NCBI RefSeq assembly: GCF_003957745.1
Contig: NZ_CP020373.1
Coordinates: forward strand, 310,001-374,000
DNA: 64,000 nt
Direction: 5' to 3'
Origin: Shewanella khirikhana
GTDB lineage: Bacteria; Pseudomonadota; Gammaproteobacteria; Enterobacterales; Shewanellaceae
This document shows positions 1 through 8,925 of the stretch, piece by piece. The notes beneath the pieces are model-generated. The model saw only the letters and a program-made list of their open reading frames with translations. It made no database searches and was not told the origin of the DNA. Within the stretch, counting starts at the first letter, position 1; every line of letters starts with the position of its first letter. Position numbers and translations under genes: made by a program.

Positions 1-1583
1 GTGAGGAAGATCACCGTGGTAAACAGCACGGCTGCGTTGGCACTGCGGGCACGGATAAGTCCCAGACGCACCAGCAGCAGGGCGATAACTGAGGTCGCGA
101 AGGTTTCAAAGAAGCCTTCTACCCACAGGTGAACCACCCACCAACGCCAGTATTCAGCCATGGCGAGGTTGGTGTGCTTGCCCATAAAGAGACCGGCGCC
201 GTAGAAGAGGCCGATGGCCACGCAGGATGCGTACAACACCCACACCACGGGGCGCATTTCGCCCTGATCATTGAGCGCAGGACGAATGGCCGCAGTAACC
301 AGCGCCAGCCAGATCATCAGCCCGACCAGCAACAGGATTTGCCACACCCGGCCCAAATCCACGTACTCGTAGCCCTGATGGCCAAAGAGGAAGTTGTTGT
401 CGAGGTTGAAGTATTGCTGAACACCCAGCCATTCACCGGCCATGGAGCCGAGCACGACCACCACCAGGGCAACCCAGAGCACGTTCACGCCAAGGCGTTG
501 ATACTTGGGCTCATGGCCCGAAAGCGCCGGCGCTATATACAGGCCGGTGCCAAGCCAGGCGGTGGCAATCCAGAACACTGCCAGCTGAGTGTGCCAGGTA
601 CGGGTGACCGAATAAGGCAGAATTTCAGACAGCGGAATACCATAAAACTGCTGACCTTCCACCGCATAGTGCGCCGTGATCCCACCCAGCACTATTTGCA
701 GTAAAAACAGCCCAATAGCGGTAATGAAGTACTTTCCAACCGCCTTTTGTGACGGCGTGGGCTTAAAGCGGAACAGCGGGTCTTCTTTGGCCGGAGTGGG
801 CAGCGGCTGTTCACGGCCGGCGGCGTGATACCACACCAGACCACCAATCCCGGCGATCAGGGTAACGATACTCAGAATCGACCAGACGATGTTGTCCGAC
901 GTTGGGGTATTGCCAAGCTGGGGATCGTACGGCCAGTTGGCGGTGTAGGTGTAGGTCTCGCCGGGACGCTCTGTGATGGCGGCCCAGGCACTCCAGAACA
1001 CAAAGGCCGTCAGCTGCTGACGGCGCTCCAAATCGGGTACAGTGGCCTCTTTCATGGCGTACTGTTCACGCAGTGGCTGCATGGCGGCATCGTCACCGAA
1101 CAGGGCAACATAGTGATCTGCCACTGTCTGAATAGCCTTGATACGGGTAGCGCTTAAAGACACTTCCAGTTTGTCGCCGTTTTTGAACAGGCTATTGCGG
1201 CGCATATCATCGCGCAGCGCCTGCTCCAGACCAGCTTGCTGGCTGCTGTCCAGACTGGCGAAGTCTTTGCCATACTGTGCCTTGGCGCTGATATCGAGCC
1301 AGGCCTGGGCTTCGCGGTGCAGCCAATCGGCTGACCAATCGGGGGCAACGTAAGAGCCGTGGCCCCAAATGGAACCCAGTTGATGGCCGCCCATGGAGCG
1401 CCACACCAGCTGGCCGCGCAGTATGTCCTGCTTATCAAATACCACCTGACCGCTTTCGCTGGTATAGGCATCGGCGATGGGGGGCATCTCCCGATAAATC
1501 TCGCTGCCCAAGCTGAGCAGTACTGTGAAGGAGGCAATCAGCACTACTAACAGTGCGATAGCCGTTTTGCGAAGTGAACTCAT
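1..1583 (-). CDS. norB: Quinol-dependent nitric oxide reductase (qNOR type), C-terminus outside the window
   Basis: Membrane enzyme reducing 2 NO to N2O with electrons from quinol, used in NO detoxification or denitrification. About 527 codons are open from the ATG at 1583 (MSSLRKTAIALLVV) to the left edge, so the gene is partial and has no stop here. The N-terminus has one membrane helix, then a soluble region of about 180 residues that is typical of single-subunit qNOR and absent from cytochrome-c-dependent NorB. Heme-copper oxidase-like helices follow, with WHTQLAVFW near residue 330 and the NorB-type stretch WWVVHLWVEGFFE near residue 485, whose His and Glu belong to the heme/non-heme iron site. 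It diverges from the antiporter gene across an AT-rich spacer. Family call is firm; the quinol type rests on the N-terminal extension. Confidence 0.92.
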   Translation of the reverse strand, partial: MSSLRKTAIALLVVLIASFTVLLSLGSEIYREMPPIADAYTSESGQVVFDKQDILRGQLVWRSMGGHQLGSIWGHGSYVAPDWSADWLHREAQAWLDISAKAQYGKDFASLDSSQQAGLEQALRDDMRRNSLFKNGDKLEVSLSATRIKAIQTVADHYVALFGDDAAMQPLREQYAMKEATVPDLERRQQLTAFVFWSAWAAITERPGETYTYTANWPYDPQLGNTPTSDNIVWSILSIVTLIAGIGGLVWYHAAGREQPLPTPAKEDPLFRFKPTPSQKAVGKYFITAIGLFLLQIVLGGITAHYAVEGQQFYGIPLSEILPYSVTRTWHTQLAVFWIATAWLGTGLYIAPALSGHEPKYQRLGVNVLWVALVVVVLGSMAGEWLGVQQYFNLDNNFLFGHQGYEYVDLGRVWQILLLVGLMIWLALVTAAIRPALNDQGEMRPVVWVLYASCVAIGLFYGAGLFMGKHTNLAMAEYWRWWVVHLWVEGFFETFATSVIALLLVRLGLIRARSANAAVLFTTVIFL

Positions 1584-1954
1584 TCTGGCCTCTCTAGCGC
1601 TTGTTCTAATGTCATTCCTACAAGGCAGTTTGTGTGCCAAAGTGAAAAAGTGATAAATAACAATGTGATGAGGTTTTTGCTTAACCAAATGGTGTCATTA
1701 AGACAGTGATTTTTATTGTGCAAATTACACTTTGATTGTCATTTTGATACCAAGATGCTTTTTGTGTAATTTGTTGATTTTGTTGCTCTACGTTTACTTC
1801 TTGAATGAATGCTGAATATTTTAGATAAAATTCACTTAATGGCTTAAATAAATTGGGTTTTACTGACTTCAAATTTTAATTAAAAATCGTTAACCCACAG
1901 CTTAATGATGATGCTGGCTGGTATAATTGCCGCGTAATTTTTATAGGAGGGGAT
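1584..1954. other. AT-rich divergent intergenic region, norB / nhaP2
   Basis: This 371-bp spacer is clearly richer in A+T than the flanking genes and contains no convincing ORF. It must hold the norB promoter (minus strand) and the antiporter promoter (plus strand). Only the antiporter -10 is clear. A half-site resembling the NO-sensing repressor NsrR (AAGATGCTTTT at about 1752-1762) is present, but the second half is poor, so I do not call an operator. Confidence 0.6.
1919..1927 (+). promoter_or_regulatory. Extended -10 promoter element of nhaP2
   Basis: TG at 1919-1920, one base, then a perfect TATAAT at 1922-1927, about 28 bp before the antiporter ATG. No good -35 is present at 17 bp (AGCTTA), which fits an extended -10 promoter. 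Predicted start near 1934 leaves a short leader carrying the strong AGGAGG at 1945-1950. Confidence 0.55.
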
Positions 1955-3676
1955 ATGGGCGCTGAAAATATGAATCTGTTTTTTCTGGTAGCCGCTGCGC
2001 TGGTGGGTCTCAGTGTGGTACTCAGTCCCCTGTCTTCGCGCCTTGGGGTACCGATCCTGCTGGTATTTTTGGGGGTGGGCATGCTGGCCGGAGAGGACGG
2101 CCCCGGCGGTATTCAGTTCGATGATTTCTCGACCGCCTACCTGGTAAGTAATTTGGCGCTGGCGGTGATTTTGCTCGATGGCGGCCTCAGAACCAAGATG
2201 GCGAGCTTTCGACTGGCACTGTGGCCATCCTTGTCGCTGGCCACGGTTGGCGTGGCGGTCACCACGGCGCTGACCGGCATGTTGGCGGCCTGGTTGTTTA
2301 ATCTGGATTTACTCAGTGGCCTGCTGATTGGCGCTATCGTCGGCAGTACCGATGCAGCCGCTGTGTTTTCACTGCTCAAGGGGCGGGCGCTCAACGAGCG
2401 GGTGGGCTCGACGCTGGAAATCGAGTCGGGCAGTAACGATCCCATGGCGGTGTTCTTAACCGTTACCCTGATTGCCATGATAGCCGCTGGCGGCAACTTC
2501 GATTTACCTGTACTGCTGAAAAGCTTGATATTGCAGGCGGGAGTGGGCCTTGCCGCCGGACTCGGTGGCGGATATCTGATGTGGCGTCTGGTTAATCGCA
2601 GTGTGCTGGCCGATGGGCTTTACCCCATTCTGGTGCTGGCGGGTGGCCTGTTGCTGTTTGCGCTGTCCAACAGCCTCGGCGGCAGTGGTATTTTGTCGAT
2701 TTACCTCTATGGCCTGTTTTTGGGCAATCGTGGCATGCGCGGCAAACACAGCACCCTGGCGGTGATGGATGGCCTGACCTGGCTTGCACAAATCGGTATG
2801 TTCCTGGTGCTGGGACTGCTGCTGACGCCGTCCTCTTTGCTGGATGTGCTGCTGCCTGGGCTGGCGCTGGCAATCGGGATGATAGTGTTCGCCCGGCCAC
2901 TGGCGGTCTGGTTGAGCCTGGCACCATTTAAGCGTTTTACCTCACGGGAGCGCTGGTTTATCAGTTGGGTGGGGCTTCGAGGCGCCGTGCCCATTATTCT
3001 GGCGGTGTTCCCTATGATGGCCGGACTGCCCCATGCGGAGCTTTACTTCAACCTGGCGTTTTGTGTGGTGTTGGTGTCCTTGCTGCTGCAGGGAACCAGC
3101 CTGCCGCTGGCGATGCGTCTGGCAAAGGTAGAGCTGCCTGCCAGACCTGAGCCCATCAGCCGCGCCGGGGTGGATATCTTCCCCGCCAGCGAGTGGGAGA
3201 TTTTTGTGTATCGCCTCAAGGCGCACAAATGGTGTGTGGGCGAGCCGTTGAAGCGGCTGGACATGCCTGAGGGAACCCGTATTGCCGCGCTGTTTCGCCA
3301 CAACACCCTGCTGCACCCTTCGGGCAGCACTGTGCTGGAAGCGGACGATGTGCTGTGTGTGCTCGGTCAGGAGAAAGATCTGGCGGCGCTGAGTCAGCTG
3401 TTCAGTGAAGCGCCTGCAACGGCTGCCATGTCGGGCTTTTTCGGCGACTTTATGTTGGATACCCGGGTTAGGCTGGCCGAGCTTGCGCCCTTGTACGGAC
3501 TGGCGCTGGCCGAGGATGAAAGTGAGCTGACGCTGGCGCAGCTTTGCGAGCGGATGCTGGGCAAAACTCCCATCGAAGGTGACGTGTTTGTCTGGCAGGG
3601 ACGTGAATGGGTGGTGGCACAGCTTGAGGGGGATTGTCCGTCCTGCCTGGGCCTGAGGCTGCAGGCAGGACGCTGA
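1955..3676 (+). CDS. nhaP2: K+/H+ antiporter NhaP2 (CvrA), CPA1 family
   Basis: Inner-membrane potassium/proton antiporter for cytoplasmic K+ and pH homeostasis. The protein has 573 residues, close to E. coli NhaP2. Residues 1-390 are about 12 membrane helices with the CPA1 signatures LLDGGLRTK and GSTDAAAVFSLL and the ND pair in ESGSNDPMAVF. The rest is cytoplasmic, with a TrkA-C-like (RCK-C) regulatory domain at about 405-480 followed by a CorC/HlyC-like C-terminal domain. ATG 1955 lies about 4 bases after the SD AGGAGG; ATG 1970 is a possible alternative. The 3' end is 6 bp from the convergent lpxL-like gene, with no separate terminator visible. Confidence 0.93.
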   Translation: MGAENMNLFFLVAAALVGLSVVLSPLSSRLGVPILLVFLGVGMLAGEDGPGGIQFDDFSTAYLVSNLALAVILLDGGLRTKMASFRLALWPSLSLATVGVAVTTALTGMLAAWLFNLDLLSGLLIGAIVGSTDAAAVFSLLKGRALNERVGSTLEIESGSNDPMAVFLTVTLIAMIAAGGNFDLPVLLKSLILQAGVGLAAGLGGGYLMWRLVNRSVLADGLYPILVLAGGLLLFALSNSLGGSGILSIYLYGLFLGNRGMRGKHSTLAVMDGLTWLAQIGMFLVLGLLLTPSSLLDVLLPGLALAIGMIVFARPLAVWLSLAPFKRFTSRERWFISWVGLRGAVPIILAVFPMMAGLPHAELYFNLAFCVVLVSLLLQGTSLPLAMRLAKVELPARPEPISRAGVDIFPASEWEIFVYRLKAHKWCVGEPLKRLDMPEGTRIAALFRHNTLLHPSGSTVLEADDVLCVLGQEKDLAALSQLFSEAPATAAMSGFFGDFMLDTRVRLAELAPLYGLALAEDESELTLAQLCERMLGKTPIEGDVFVWQGREWVVAQLEGDCPSCLGLRLQAGR

Positions 3677-3682
3677 GTCGCG

Positions 3683-4630
3683 TTACTTATACAGCGACGG
3701 CGCGTTCTCATCGGGGCGGGTTTTGAAGCGGCGGTGCAGCCACATGTATTGCGGCAGATTGCGTGAAATCAGCTGCTCAACCACCTGATTGCCACGGATG
3801 GCATCTGATACCTCATCCTCACCGGGGAAGTCTTCCAGCGGCGGCATGATCTCGATGTGGTAGCCCTTGTCATCGTCGTTACGTTGCACAAAAAACGGCA
3901 GCACCCTGGCTTTGCCGAGCTTGGCAAGGGTGGTGGCACCTGTGATGGTGGCGGCGTCTGGTACCGCAAAAAACGGAATAAACACCGCCGATGAGCGGCC
4001 AAAGTCCTGATCGGCGGTATACCAAATCACTTCAGCGCTGCGCAGGCAACGCACCATCTGACGCAGGTCGCGCTTGGGTACCAGCCCCTTGTTGGAGCGC
4101 AAGCGTCCCTTCACTTGCAGGTATTCCATCACCGCATTGTTATGCGGGCGATAAACCCCAATTCCCGGCTGAAACTGACCGAAAATCCGCGCGCCCATCT
4201 CCAGCGGCAAACAGTGCACCGCAAACAGGATAACCCCCTGGCCATTGGCAATGGTTTGCTCCACATGCTCGGTGCCCTTGATGGTCATATGCTGTTGAAT
4301 GCGCTCATCGCTCCACCACCAGGCACTGATGGTGTCGAACACTGCCTTGCCGGTTTCTTCAAAATTACGCTTGAACAAGGCTTCGCGCTCAGCGGCGGGC
4401 ATATCGGGGAAGCAAAGCTCCAGATTGCGTCTGGCAGTATTGCTGCGGCTGCCCGCGAGCTTTCTCACCAGGGTGCCAAGACCGGCGCCGAGTTTCATTT
4501 GCCATGACAAAGGCAAAGCCGATAACAGCCTCATCAGGCCAACGCCCAGCCACAGCAGCCAATACTTGGGGTGATACAGGTGATTGGAAAATTGCGCGCT
4601 TTCTACCACTTGGGGTTCACTCACAGACAA
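3683..4630 (-). CDS. lpxL: Lipid A biosynthesis acyltransferase, LpxL/HtrB family
   Basis: Inner-membrane acyltransferase adding a secondary acyl chain to Kdo2-lipid A precursors. There are 315 residues from the TTG at 4630; GTG at 4624 is equally possible, and neither has a good SD. One hydrophobic helix lies near residues 25-45. The HX4E catalytic motif of the family is visible as HCLPLE (near residue 139), followed by TADQDFG near 208. It is divergent from hldE, another LPS gene, and such pairing of htrB-type and rfaE genes is known in related bacteria. LpxL versus the paralogues LpxM/LpxP cannot be settled by motif alone. Confidence 0.85.
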   Translation of the reverse strand: MSVSEPQVVESAQFSNHLYHPKYWLLWLGVGLMRLLSALPLSWQMKLGAGLGTLVRKLAGSRSNTARRNLELCFPDMPAAEREALFKRNFEETGKAVFDTISAWWWSDERIQQHMTIKGTEHVEQTIANGQGVILFAVHCLPLEMGARIFGQFQPGIGVYRPHNNAVMEYLQVKGRLRSNKGLVPKRDLRQMVRCLRSAEVIWYTADQDFGRSSAVFIPFFAVPDAATITGATTLAKLGKARVLPFFVQRNDDDKGYHIEIMPPLEDFPGEDEVSDAIRGNQVVEQLISRNLPQYMWLHRRFKTRPDENAPSLYK

Positions 4631-4724
4631 AAATTAGTGGCTATTCTAACGCAAAACACACACAACAGCCGGAGAAAATTGGGTACAATCCAGCATTAAT
4701 TTAGCCGAATTTGATGTGAGAGAT

Positions 4725-6155
4725 ATGAAGGTTACCTTGCCAGCGTTTGAAAAGGCCCGGGTTCTGGTGGTGGGCGATGTGATGTTGGACCGCTACTGGG
4801 TGGGACCAACCGGCCGCATCTCCCCCGAGGCCCCTGTGCCCGTGGTTCGTATCAATCAGATTGAAGACAGGCCCGGTGGCGCGGCCAACGTGGCGCTGAA
4901 TATCGCCACCCTGGGTGGTCAGGTGCAGTTGGCCGGTTTGGTCGGCCAGGACGACACAGCCGCTGCGCTCACCAGAGGGGTGCAGGCGCTTGGCGTTGAG
5001 CCTCGCTGGTTGGCGGTTGAAGACAAACCCACCATCACTAAGCTCAGGGTATTGTCTCGCAATCAGCAGCTTATCCGTCTCGACTTTGAAGAGTCGTTCG
5101 ACAAAAGCCACAGCCAGGCGCTGCTGAGTCAGGCCGAAGCCTCGCTGAATAATGTGGATGTGGTGGTGCTGTCTGACTATGCCAAAGGTGCCATTGCCGA
5201 GCCGGCAGACTTTATCGCCAGTGCCCGTGCTCAGGGGGTAAAGGTGCTGGTGGACCCCAAGGGCAGCGACTTTTCCCGCTATCGCGGCGCCTTTTTGCTG
5301 ACCCCCAACATGAGCGAGTTTGAGGCCGTGGTGGGCGCTGTGACCAGCGAAGCGGATCTGGTGGAAAAAGCCCATAAGCTGCTTAACGATTTAGCGCTGG
5401 ATGCGCTGCTGGTGACCCGCTCTGAAAAAGGCATGACCCTAATCACCCCGGATGCGCCTGAGCTACATATTCCCACCGTGGCTCGCGAGGTGTACGACGT
5501 CACCGGCGCTGGCGATACCGTGATTTCGGCGCTGGCTACCGCCATTGCCGCCGGGGCCGAGCTGCCCCAGGCCTGTGCCATTGCCAATACCGCCGCCGGA
5601 GTGGTGGTGGGCAAGCTGGGTACATCCACCGTCAGCCGTATTGAACTGATTGAGGCGCTTAAAAGCCATCAGGGTGAGTCCGGTGTGGGCGTGGTGAGTG
5701 AAGATCAGCTGGTGTATGCACTGGAGCAGGCACGACTTCGCGGCGAGCGGGTGGTGATGACCAACGGCTGCTTCGATATTCTGCATGCCGGCCATGTGAG
5801 CTATCTTGCCCAGGCCAAGGCGCTGGGTGACCGCCTGATCGTGGCTGTAAACGATGATGAATCTGTGCGTCGCCTCAAGGGCGATGGCCGCCCGGTGAAC
5901 TCGGTGGACAGACGCATGGCGGTGCTAGCCGGGCTTGCCTCTGTGGATTGGGTGGTGCCCTTCAGTGAAGATACGCCCCAGCGGGTTATCGCCCGTTTGC
6001 TGCCGGATTTGTTGGTGAAAGGCGGCGACTATAAAGTGGAAGACATTGCCGGCGGCGCCGAAGTGCTTGCCAATGGCGGTCAGGTGAAGGTGCTGGGTTT
6101 TGAAGACGGGGTGTCCACCACCGCCATTATTCAAAACATCATGAGCCGTCACTGA
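4725..6155 (+). CDS. hldE: Bifunctional D-beta-D-heptose 7-phosphate kinase / heptose 1-phosphate adenylyltransferase
   Basis: Cytoplasmic enzyme carrying out two steps of ADP-heptose synthesis for the LPS inner core. It has 476 residues. The N-terminal ribokinase-like (PfkB) kinase covers about 1-318, with the GDVMLDRYW start motif and the TGAGDT catalytic signature near 262. The C-terminal nucleotidyltransferase begins near 340 with TNGCFDILHAGH. I chose ATG 4725 because it gives MKVTLPAFEKA, colinear with E. coli HldE; a GTG three codons upstream (4716) is open. The stop overlaps the next start (TGATG), so the following gene is probably translationally coupled. Confidence 0.96.
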   Translation: MKVTLPAFEKARVLVVGDVMLDRYWVGPTGRISPEAPVPVVRINQIEDRPGGAANVALNIATLGGQVQLAGLVGQDDTAAALTRGVQALGVEPRWLAVEDKPTITKLRVLSRNQQLIRLDFEESFDKSHSQALLSQAEASLNNVDVVVLSDYAKGAIAEPADFIASARAQGVKVLVDPKGSDFSRYRGAFLLTPNMSEFEAVVGAVTSEADLVEKAHKLLNDLALDALLVTRSEKGMTLITPDAPELHIPTVAREVYDVTGAGDTVISALATAIAAGAELPQACAIANTAAGVVVGKLGTSTVSRIELIEALKSHQGESGVGVVSEDQLVYALEQARLRGERVVMTNGCFDILHAGHVSYLAQAKALGDRLIVAVNDDESVRRLKGDGRPVNSVDRRMAVLAGLASVDWVVPFSEDTPQRVIARLLPDLLVKGGDYKVEDIAGGAEVLANGGQVKVLGFEDGVSTTAIIQNIMSRH

Positions 6156-7060
6156 TGCGACCTGCTCCCACGCAATGGTCTGTGCTGGCGTGGGGGCTGC
6201 CCTGGATGCTGACGCTGGCGCTGCTTGCAGCGCCCTGGTTGGCATGGGGCCAACAAGGTTTTAGCCCGCCTGAGGTTAAGGTGGCGGGCAAGCCGGTACT
6301 CATTTGTGAGCCGGCGACTCTGCCAGCCTGTTTGCAACGTCTGCCTGAATCGACCCGCGCCCAGTTGCCGGACGATATCAGCTTCCGTCTGGGTTATCGC
6401 TCGGCCATGGTGTTTCCCTTAAGCAGCGCCGAGGTGGCAGGGCTTATTCTGTGGGCACCCTGGCGCGAGCAGTTTTCCCAAAGCGCGCTGGTGGGCAGTC
6501 AACTGCTGGAGCTTGAGCTCAGCCAGCAGCTGATGCTGACCTTCTGGCACGAGGTCGGGCACCTTGAGGTGGGGGCGCTGCAGGGTAAGGTGCTGCCCGA
6601 GCGGCTGAGCCTCAGGGAGCAGGAATGGCTGGCCGATGCGTATCTCTATTGGCATCTCGCCAAAGAGCAGGGTTCACTGCAACTGGCCTGGCAACAATTT
6701 CACCGCCGCAACCTGCAAGTGATGAATGATGTCAGTCATTTGTCTCATTGGAGTTCGCTTTACCTCCTTCCTCTGCTTAACAGCTATAAAGTTGAAGATC
6801 TGGTGTTATTCACTGGTTTTGGCGAGTTTTGCCAGAGTTTCTATCCAAAGCTAAGACGCTGGTCTGACGCGGATCTGACCGAGTTTTCCCATCTGCTGCA
6901 ATATTTGTTCGGCTCGGCCACTCTGCCGGTTTTGCCGGACTACCTGTATTGGCGAAAACCTGAGCTGGCTCCGGTGCTCGAGCCCACCCTGAATCAGCTG
7001 ATGGGACCCTCAATGGCGTCTGATTGGCTCGCAAAGCAACACTTGTTAATCAAAGGTTAA
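6155..7060 (+). CDS. Probable secreted zinc metallopeptidase-like protein (HEVGH)
   Basis: 301 residues of unassigned function. The N-terminus has a hydrophobic stretch (about 10-30, ending LAWG) that looks like a signal peptide. HEVGHLEVG near residue 132 is an HExxH zinc motif, and EWLADAYLYW about 30 residues later supplies acidic residues that could be the third ligand, as in DUF4344-like putative peptidases. It overlaps the hldE stop by one base and is probably cotranscribed with it, which hints at a cell-envelope role. Catalysis is inferred from the motif only; an inactive homologue is possible. Confidence 0.7.
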   Translation: MRPAPTQWSVLAWGLPWMLTLALLAAPWLAWGQQGFSPPEVKVAGKPVLICEPATLPACLQRLPESTRAQLPDDISFRLGYRSAMVFPLSSAEVAGLILWAPWREQFSQSALVGSQLLELELSQQLMLTFWHEVGHLEVGALQGKVLPERLSLREQEWLADAYLYWHLAKEQGSLQLAWQQFHRRNLQVMNDVSHLSHWSSLYLLPLLNSYKVEDLVLFTGFGEFCQSFYPKLRRWSDADLTEFSHLLQYLFGSATLPVLPDYLYWRKPELAPVLEPTLNQLMGPSMASDWLAKQHLLIKG

Positions 7061-7204
7061 CGCAGGCGTACGCTATGCTGTTTCAAGCTGAACCCTAGCT
7101 GAACAAAAGTCAGATACTCTTGGGAACGACGTTTTTTTGGCAGTAATCCCTCTAATGCTTTGATAAGCTCTCTGCAACAAAAATAACAAGGGGGGATACA
7201 TTTC

Positions 7205-7693
7205 ATGGCGAAACGTTCCAAAGTACAGACTGAGCAAACCATCAATCAGATTATGGATGAGGCGCTCAAGCAAATCCTGAGTATTGGTTTTGATGCTATG
7301 TCCTACACTACCTTGTCTGAAGCGACAGGGATCAGTCGGACTGGTATCAGTCACCATTTCCCCAAGAAAACGGACTTTCTGGTCAGGTTAGATGCGCGTA
7401 TTGGTCGTTTGTTTTTGGCTGCACTGGATTTTTCCGGTCCTGAAGCGCTGGAGCGCTCATGGATGACGGCGATGCGTGAATCGCATTACCGTGCCGTGCT
7501 GAAGCTGTTTTTCAGCCTGTGTGGCAGCAACGATAAAGACATTACGCTGTTCCGTGCCATCAGCAGTGCCCGCGAGAGCGCAGTCATTGAGCTGGGTGCC
7601 ATCGGTGAAAAGACCATCAACCAACTGCTGGGTCGCACAGCGGTGATGTTGTTGGCCGAATCTGAAACCGCGGTGACCAGCCAGGCGGCTTGA
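7205..7693 (+). CDS. TetR-family transcriptional regulator
   Basis: DNA-binding regulator of 162 residues. The helix-turn-helix lies at about 28-50, where SYTTLSEATGISRTGISHHF is typical of TetR recognition helices, followed by PKKTDFL. The remaining 100 residues would form the short helical ligand/dimer domain; the protein is somewhat short for the family (usually 190-210). ATG 7205 follows AAGGGGGG at about 10 bp. It is monocistronic, ending in a strong bidirectional hairpin. The ligand and targets cannot be told from the sequence. Confidence 0.85.
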   Translation: MAKRSKVQTEQTINQIMDEALKQILSIGFDAMSYTTLSEATGISRTGISHHFPKKTDFLVRLDARIGRLFLAALDFSGPEALERSWMTAMRESHYRAVLKLFFSLCGSNDKDITLFRAISSARESAVIELGAIGEKTINQLLGRTAVMLLAESETAVTSQAA

Positions 7694-7711
7694 ACTTCGA
7701 CGTGATGAGAT

Positions 7712-7739
7712 AAAAAAGGAGCCAATTGGCTCCTTTTTT
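7712..7739. terminator. Bidirectional rho-independent terminator
   Basis: Perfect 28-bp palindrome, with arms of AAAAAAGGAGCCA and TGGCTCCTTTTTT. It has A- and T-runs on the two sides, so it can terminate both the TetR gene and the convergent minus-strand gene. Confidence 0.9.
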
Positions 7740-7748
7740 ACGTTCCGG

Positions 7749-8015
7749 CTAAGGCCTCAGCGTGATCACGGGCTCGAAGTTTACCTCTCCCCATTCGTCT
7801 ATGGTCGCCAGTCGGGCATCCTGGCGCGCTATCGCCAATGCCCTGTCACCCTGGCTGCGAACGAACAAGAGTTGGTAACCCAGTTTGGCCAGCGTATAAA
7901 ACGCAAACCTCTGAGCCGTGGATAACCTGTTCCAATGTTCCAAACTGGACAGGGGCTTGCTGCGGCGGTCGCCTTTCTCCCTGTGGCCGCCATGGTTGGT
8001 GCTTACCTGCATCAT
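7749..8015 (-). CDS. Small conserved-looking protein of unknown function
   Basis: 88 residues, basic in the first third and without membrane segments. The central part (HWNRLSTAQRFAFYTLAKLGYQLLFVR) looks like two amphipathic helices, and the tail carries ARLATIDEWGEVNFEP. It starts at ATG 8015; a second ATG follows directly. It ends 10 bp from the bidirectional terminator, which supports it as a real transcription unit. I do not recognise a family. Confidence 0.6.
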   Translation of the reverse strand: MMQVSTNHGGHREKGDRRSKPLSSLEHWNRLSTAQRFAFYTLAKLGYQLLFVRSQGDRALAIARQDARLATIDEWGEVNFEPVITLRP

Positions 8016-8269
8016 GTCGTGCCTCCAACTATGACCCCAAACACTGCCGTGGCAGTCCTTCTGTTATACCCCAACCAACCGACGGGGCAAACAGGGATTT
8101 TGGCGCTGAATACTATCAGTGTCGGGCTGGTTTGGATGAAACTGGCTATCTTGTTGGTTTTGTTGGTGGATAATGCTGTTTGGCGCCGTGTCCGTACTGG
8201 TCTTATCAGTTTGGCGTAACTTTCGCCAAAGGGTGGCGCTGTGCGGCGTGGATGGGTATCCTTATGCCT

Positions 8270-8299
8270 TTGCACGAAGCAAGATTAATTTCTTATATA
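8270..8299 (+). promoter_or_regulatory. Candidate sigma-70 promoter for the 8326 gene
   Basis: TTGCAC (8270-8275), an 18-bp spacer and TATATA (8294-8299; TTATAT with 17 bp also fits). It lies about 25 bp upstream of the SD of the following gene. The rest of 8016-8319 shows no gene I can support. Confidence 0.4.
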
Positions 8300-8325
8300 A
8301 ATCCATAATTTAGGAGTTCATGGAT

Positions 8326-8922
8326 ATGGAAGTCGACAACAAGGTCAGGCCCGCTGAAACGGCCACTGGCACGGCGCGCCACAACGTGCGTCTGGACAAT
8401 CAGGAGCTGGTAAAAAGCAGCTTTTGGATAAGCCAGATCTTTATGATTATCGCCACCGTGGCCGGTGTCTATCTGGCCGCCAAAGAAGGTCTGAGTCAGG
8501 CCATCGCCTTTGACTCGTTGATGAGTCAGCAGAACAACTACCACCTGCGCCGGGCGCTGTATGAAGAGCTGTCGGACAACGTAGCCATTCTCAACGCCTA
8601 TGCCGACAAGGTGGAAAAAGAGCGCCCCTACGACATCAAACAGCATCATCCGGCTGTCGCCACTTTTATCTGGGAAAACATGCGCTTTTCTCAGGCAACG
8701 CTGGAGACTCCCGCCGATATTCTGTCTGCCGCGCGCCGCTTTTATGCGAACAGCGACGACGTGGTGAGCAAGATGGAATCCAAGTTTTATGGCCCCACCC
8801 ATGGGGTAAAACTGCTGCGGGAAGTGACCCTCAAACTCGAGCAGGATACCCTGCCACAGCTTAAGCAAAACTATGAGGCGTTGGGCGTGAGCCTCAGAGA
8901 CGCCGGCGTGATGGTGGAGTAA
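8326..8922 (+). CDS. Single-span membrane protein of unknown function
   Basis: 198 residues. A short cytoplasmic N-terminus is followed by one membrane helix near residues 32-50 (IFMIIATVAGVYLAA), then a mainly helical region with many charged residues that would be periplasmic or membrane-peripheral. ATG 8320 lies only 3 bases after AGGAG (8312-8316), whereas ATG 8326 has a normal 9-base spacing, so I prefer 8326. It ends 3 bp before the rhomboid gene and probably forms an operon with it. No recognised domain. Confidence 0.75.
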   Translation: MEVDNKVRPAETATGTARHNVRLDNQELVKSSFWISQIFMIIATVAGVYLAAKEGLSQAIAFDSLMSQQNNYHLRRALYEELSDNVAILNAYADKVEKERPYDIKQHHPAVATFIWENMRFSQATLETPADILSAARRFYANSDDVVSKMESKFYGPTHGVKLLREVTLKLEQDTLPQLKQNYEALGVSLRDAGVMVE

Positions 8923-8925
8923 GCC

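Noticed and set aside
1745..1770. Possible NsrR operator upstream of norB
   Set aside because: Only one half (AAGATGCTTTT) fits; the second half is poor, and no NorR or FNR site is convincing either.
7935..8275. Small hydrophobic ORFs on both strands upstream of 8326
   Set aside because: Overlap each other and the minus-strand gene; no SD, and composition looks like promoter-region noise.
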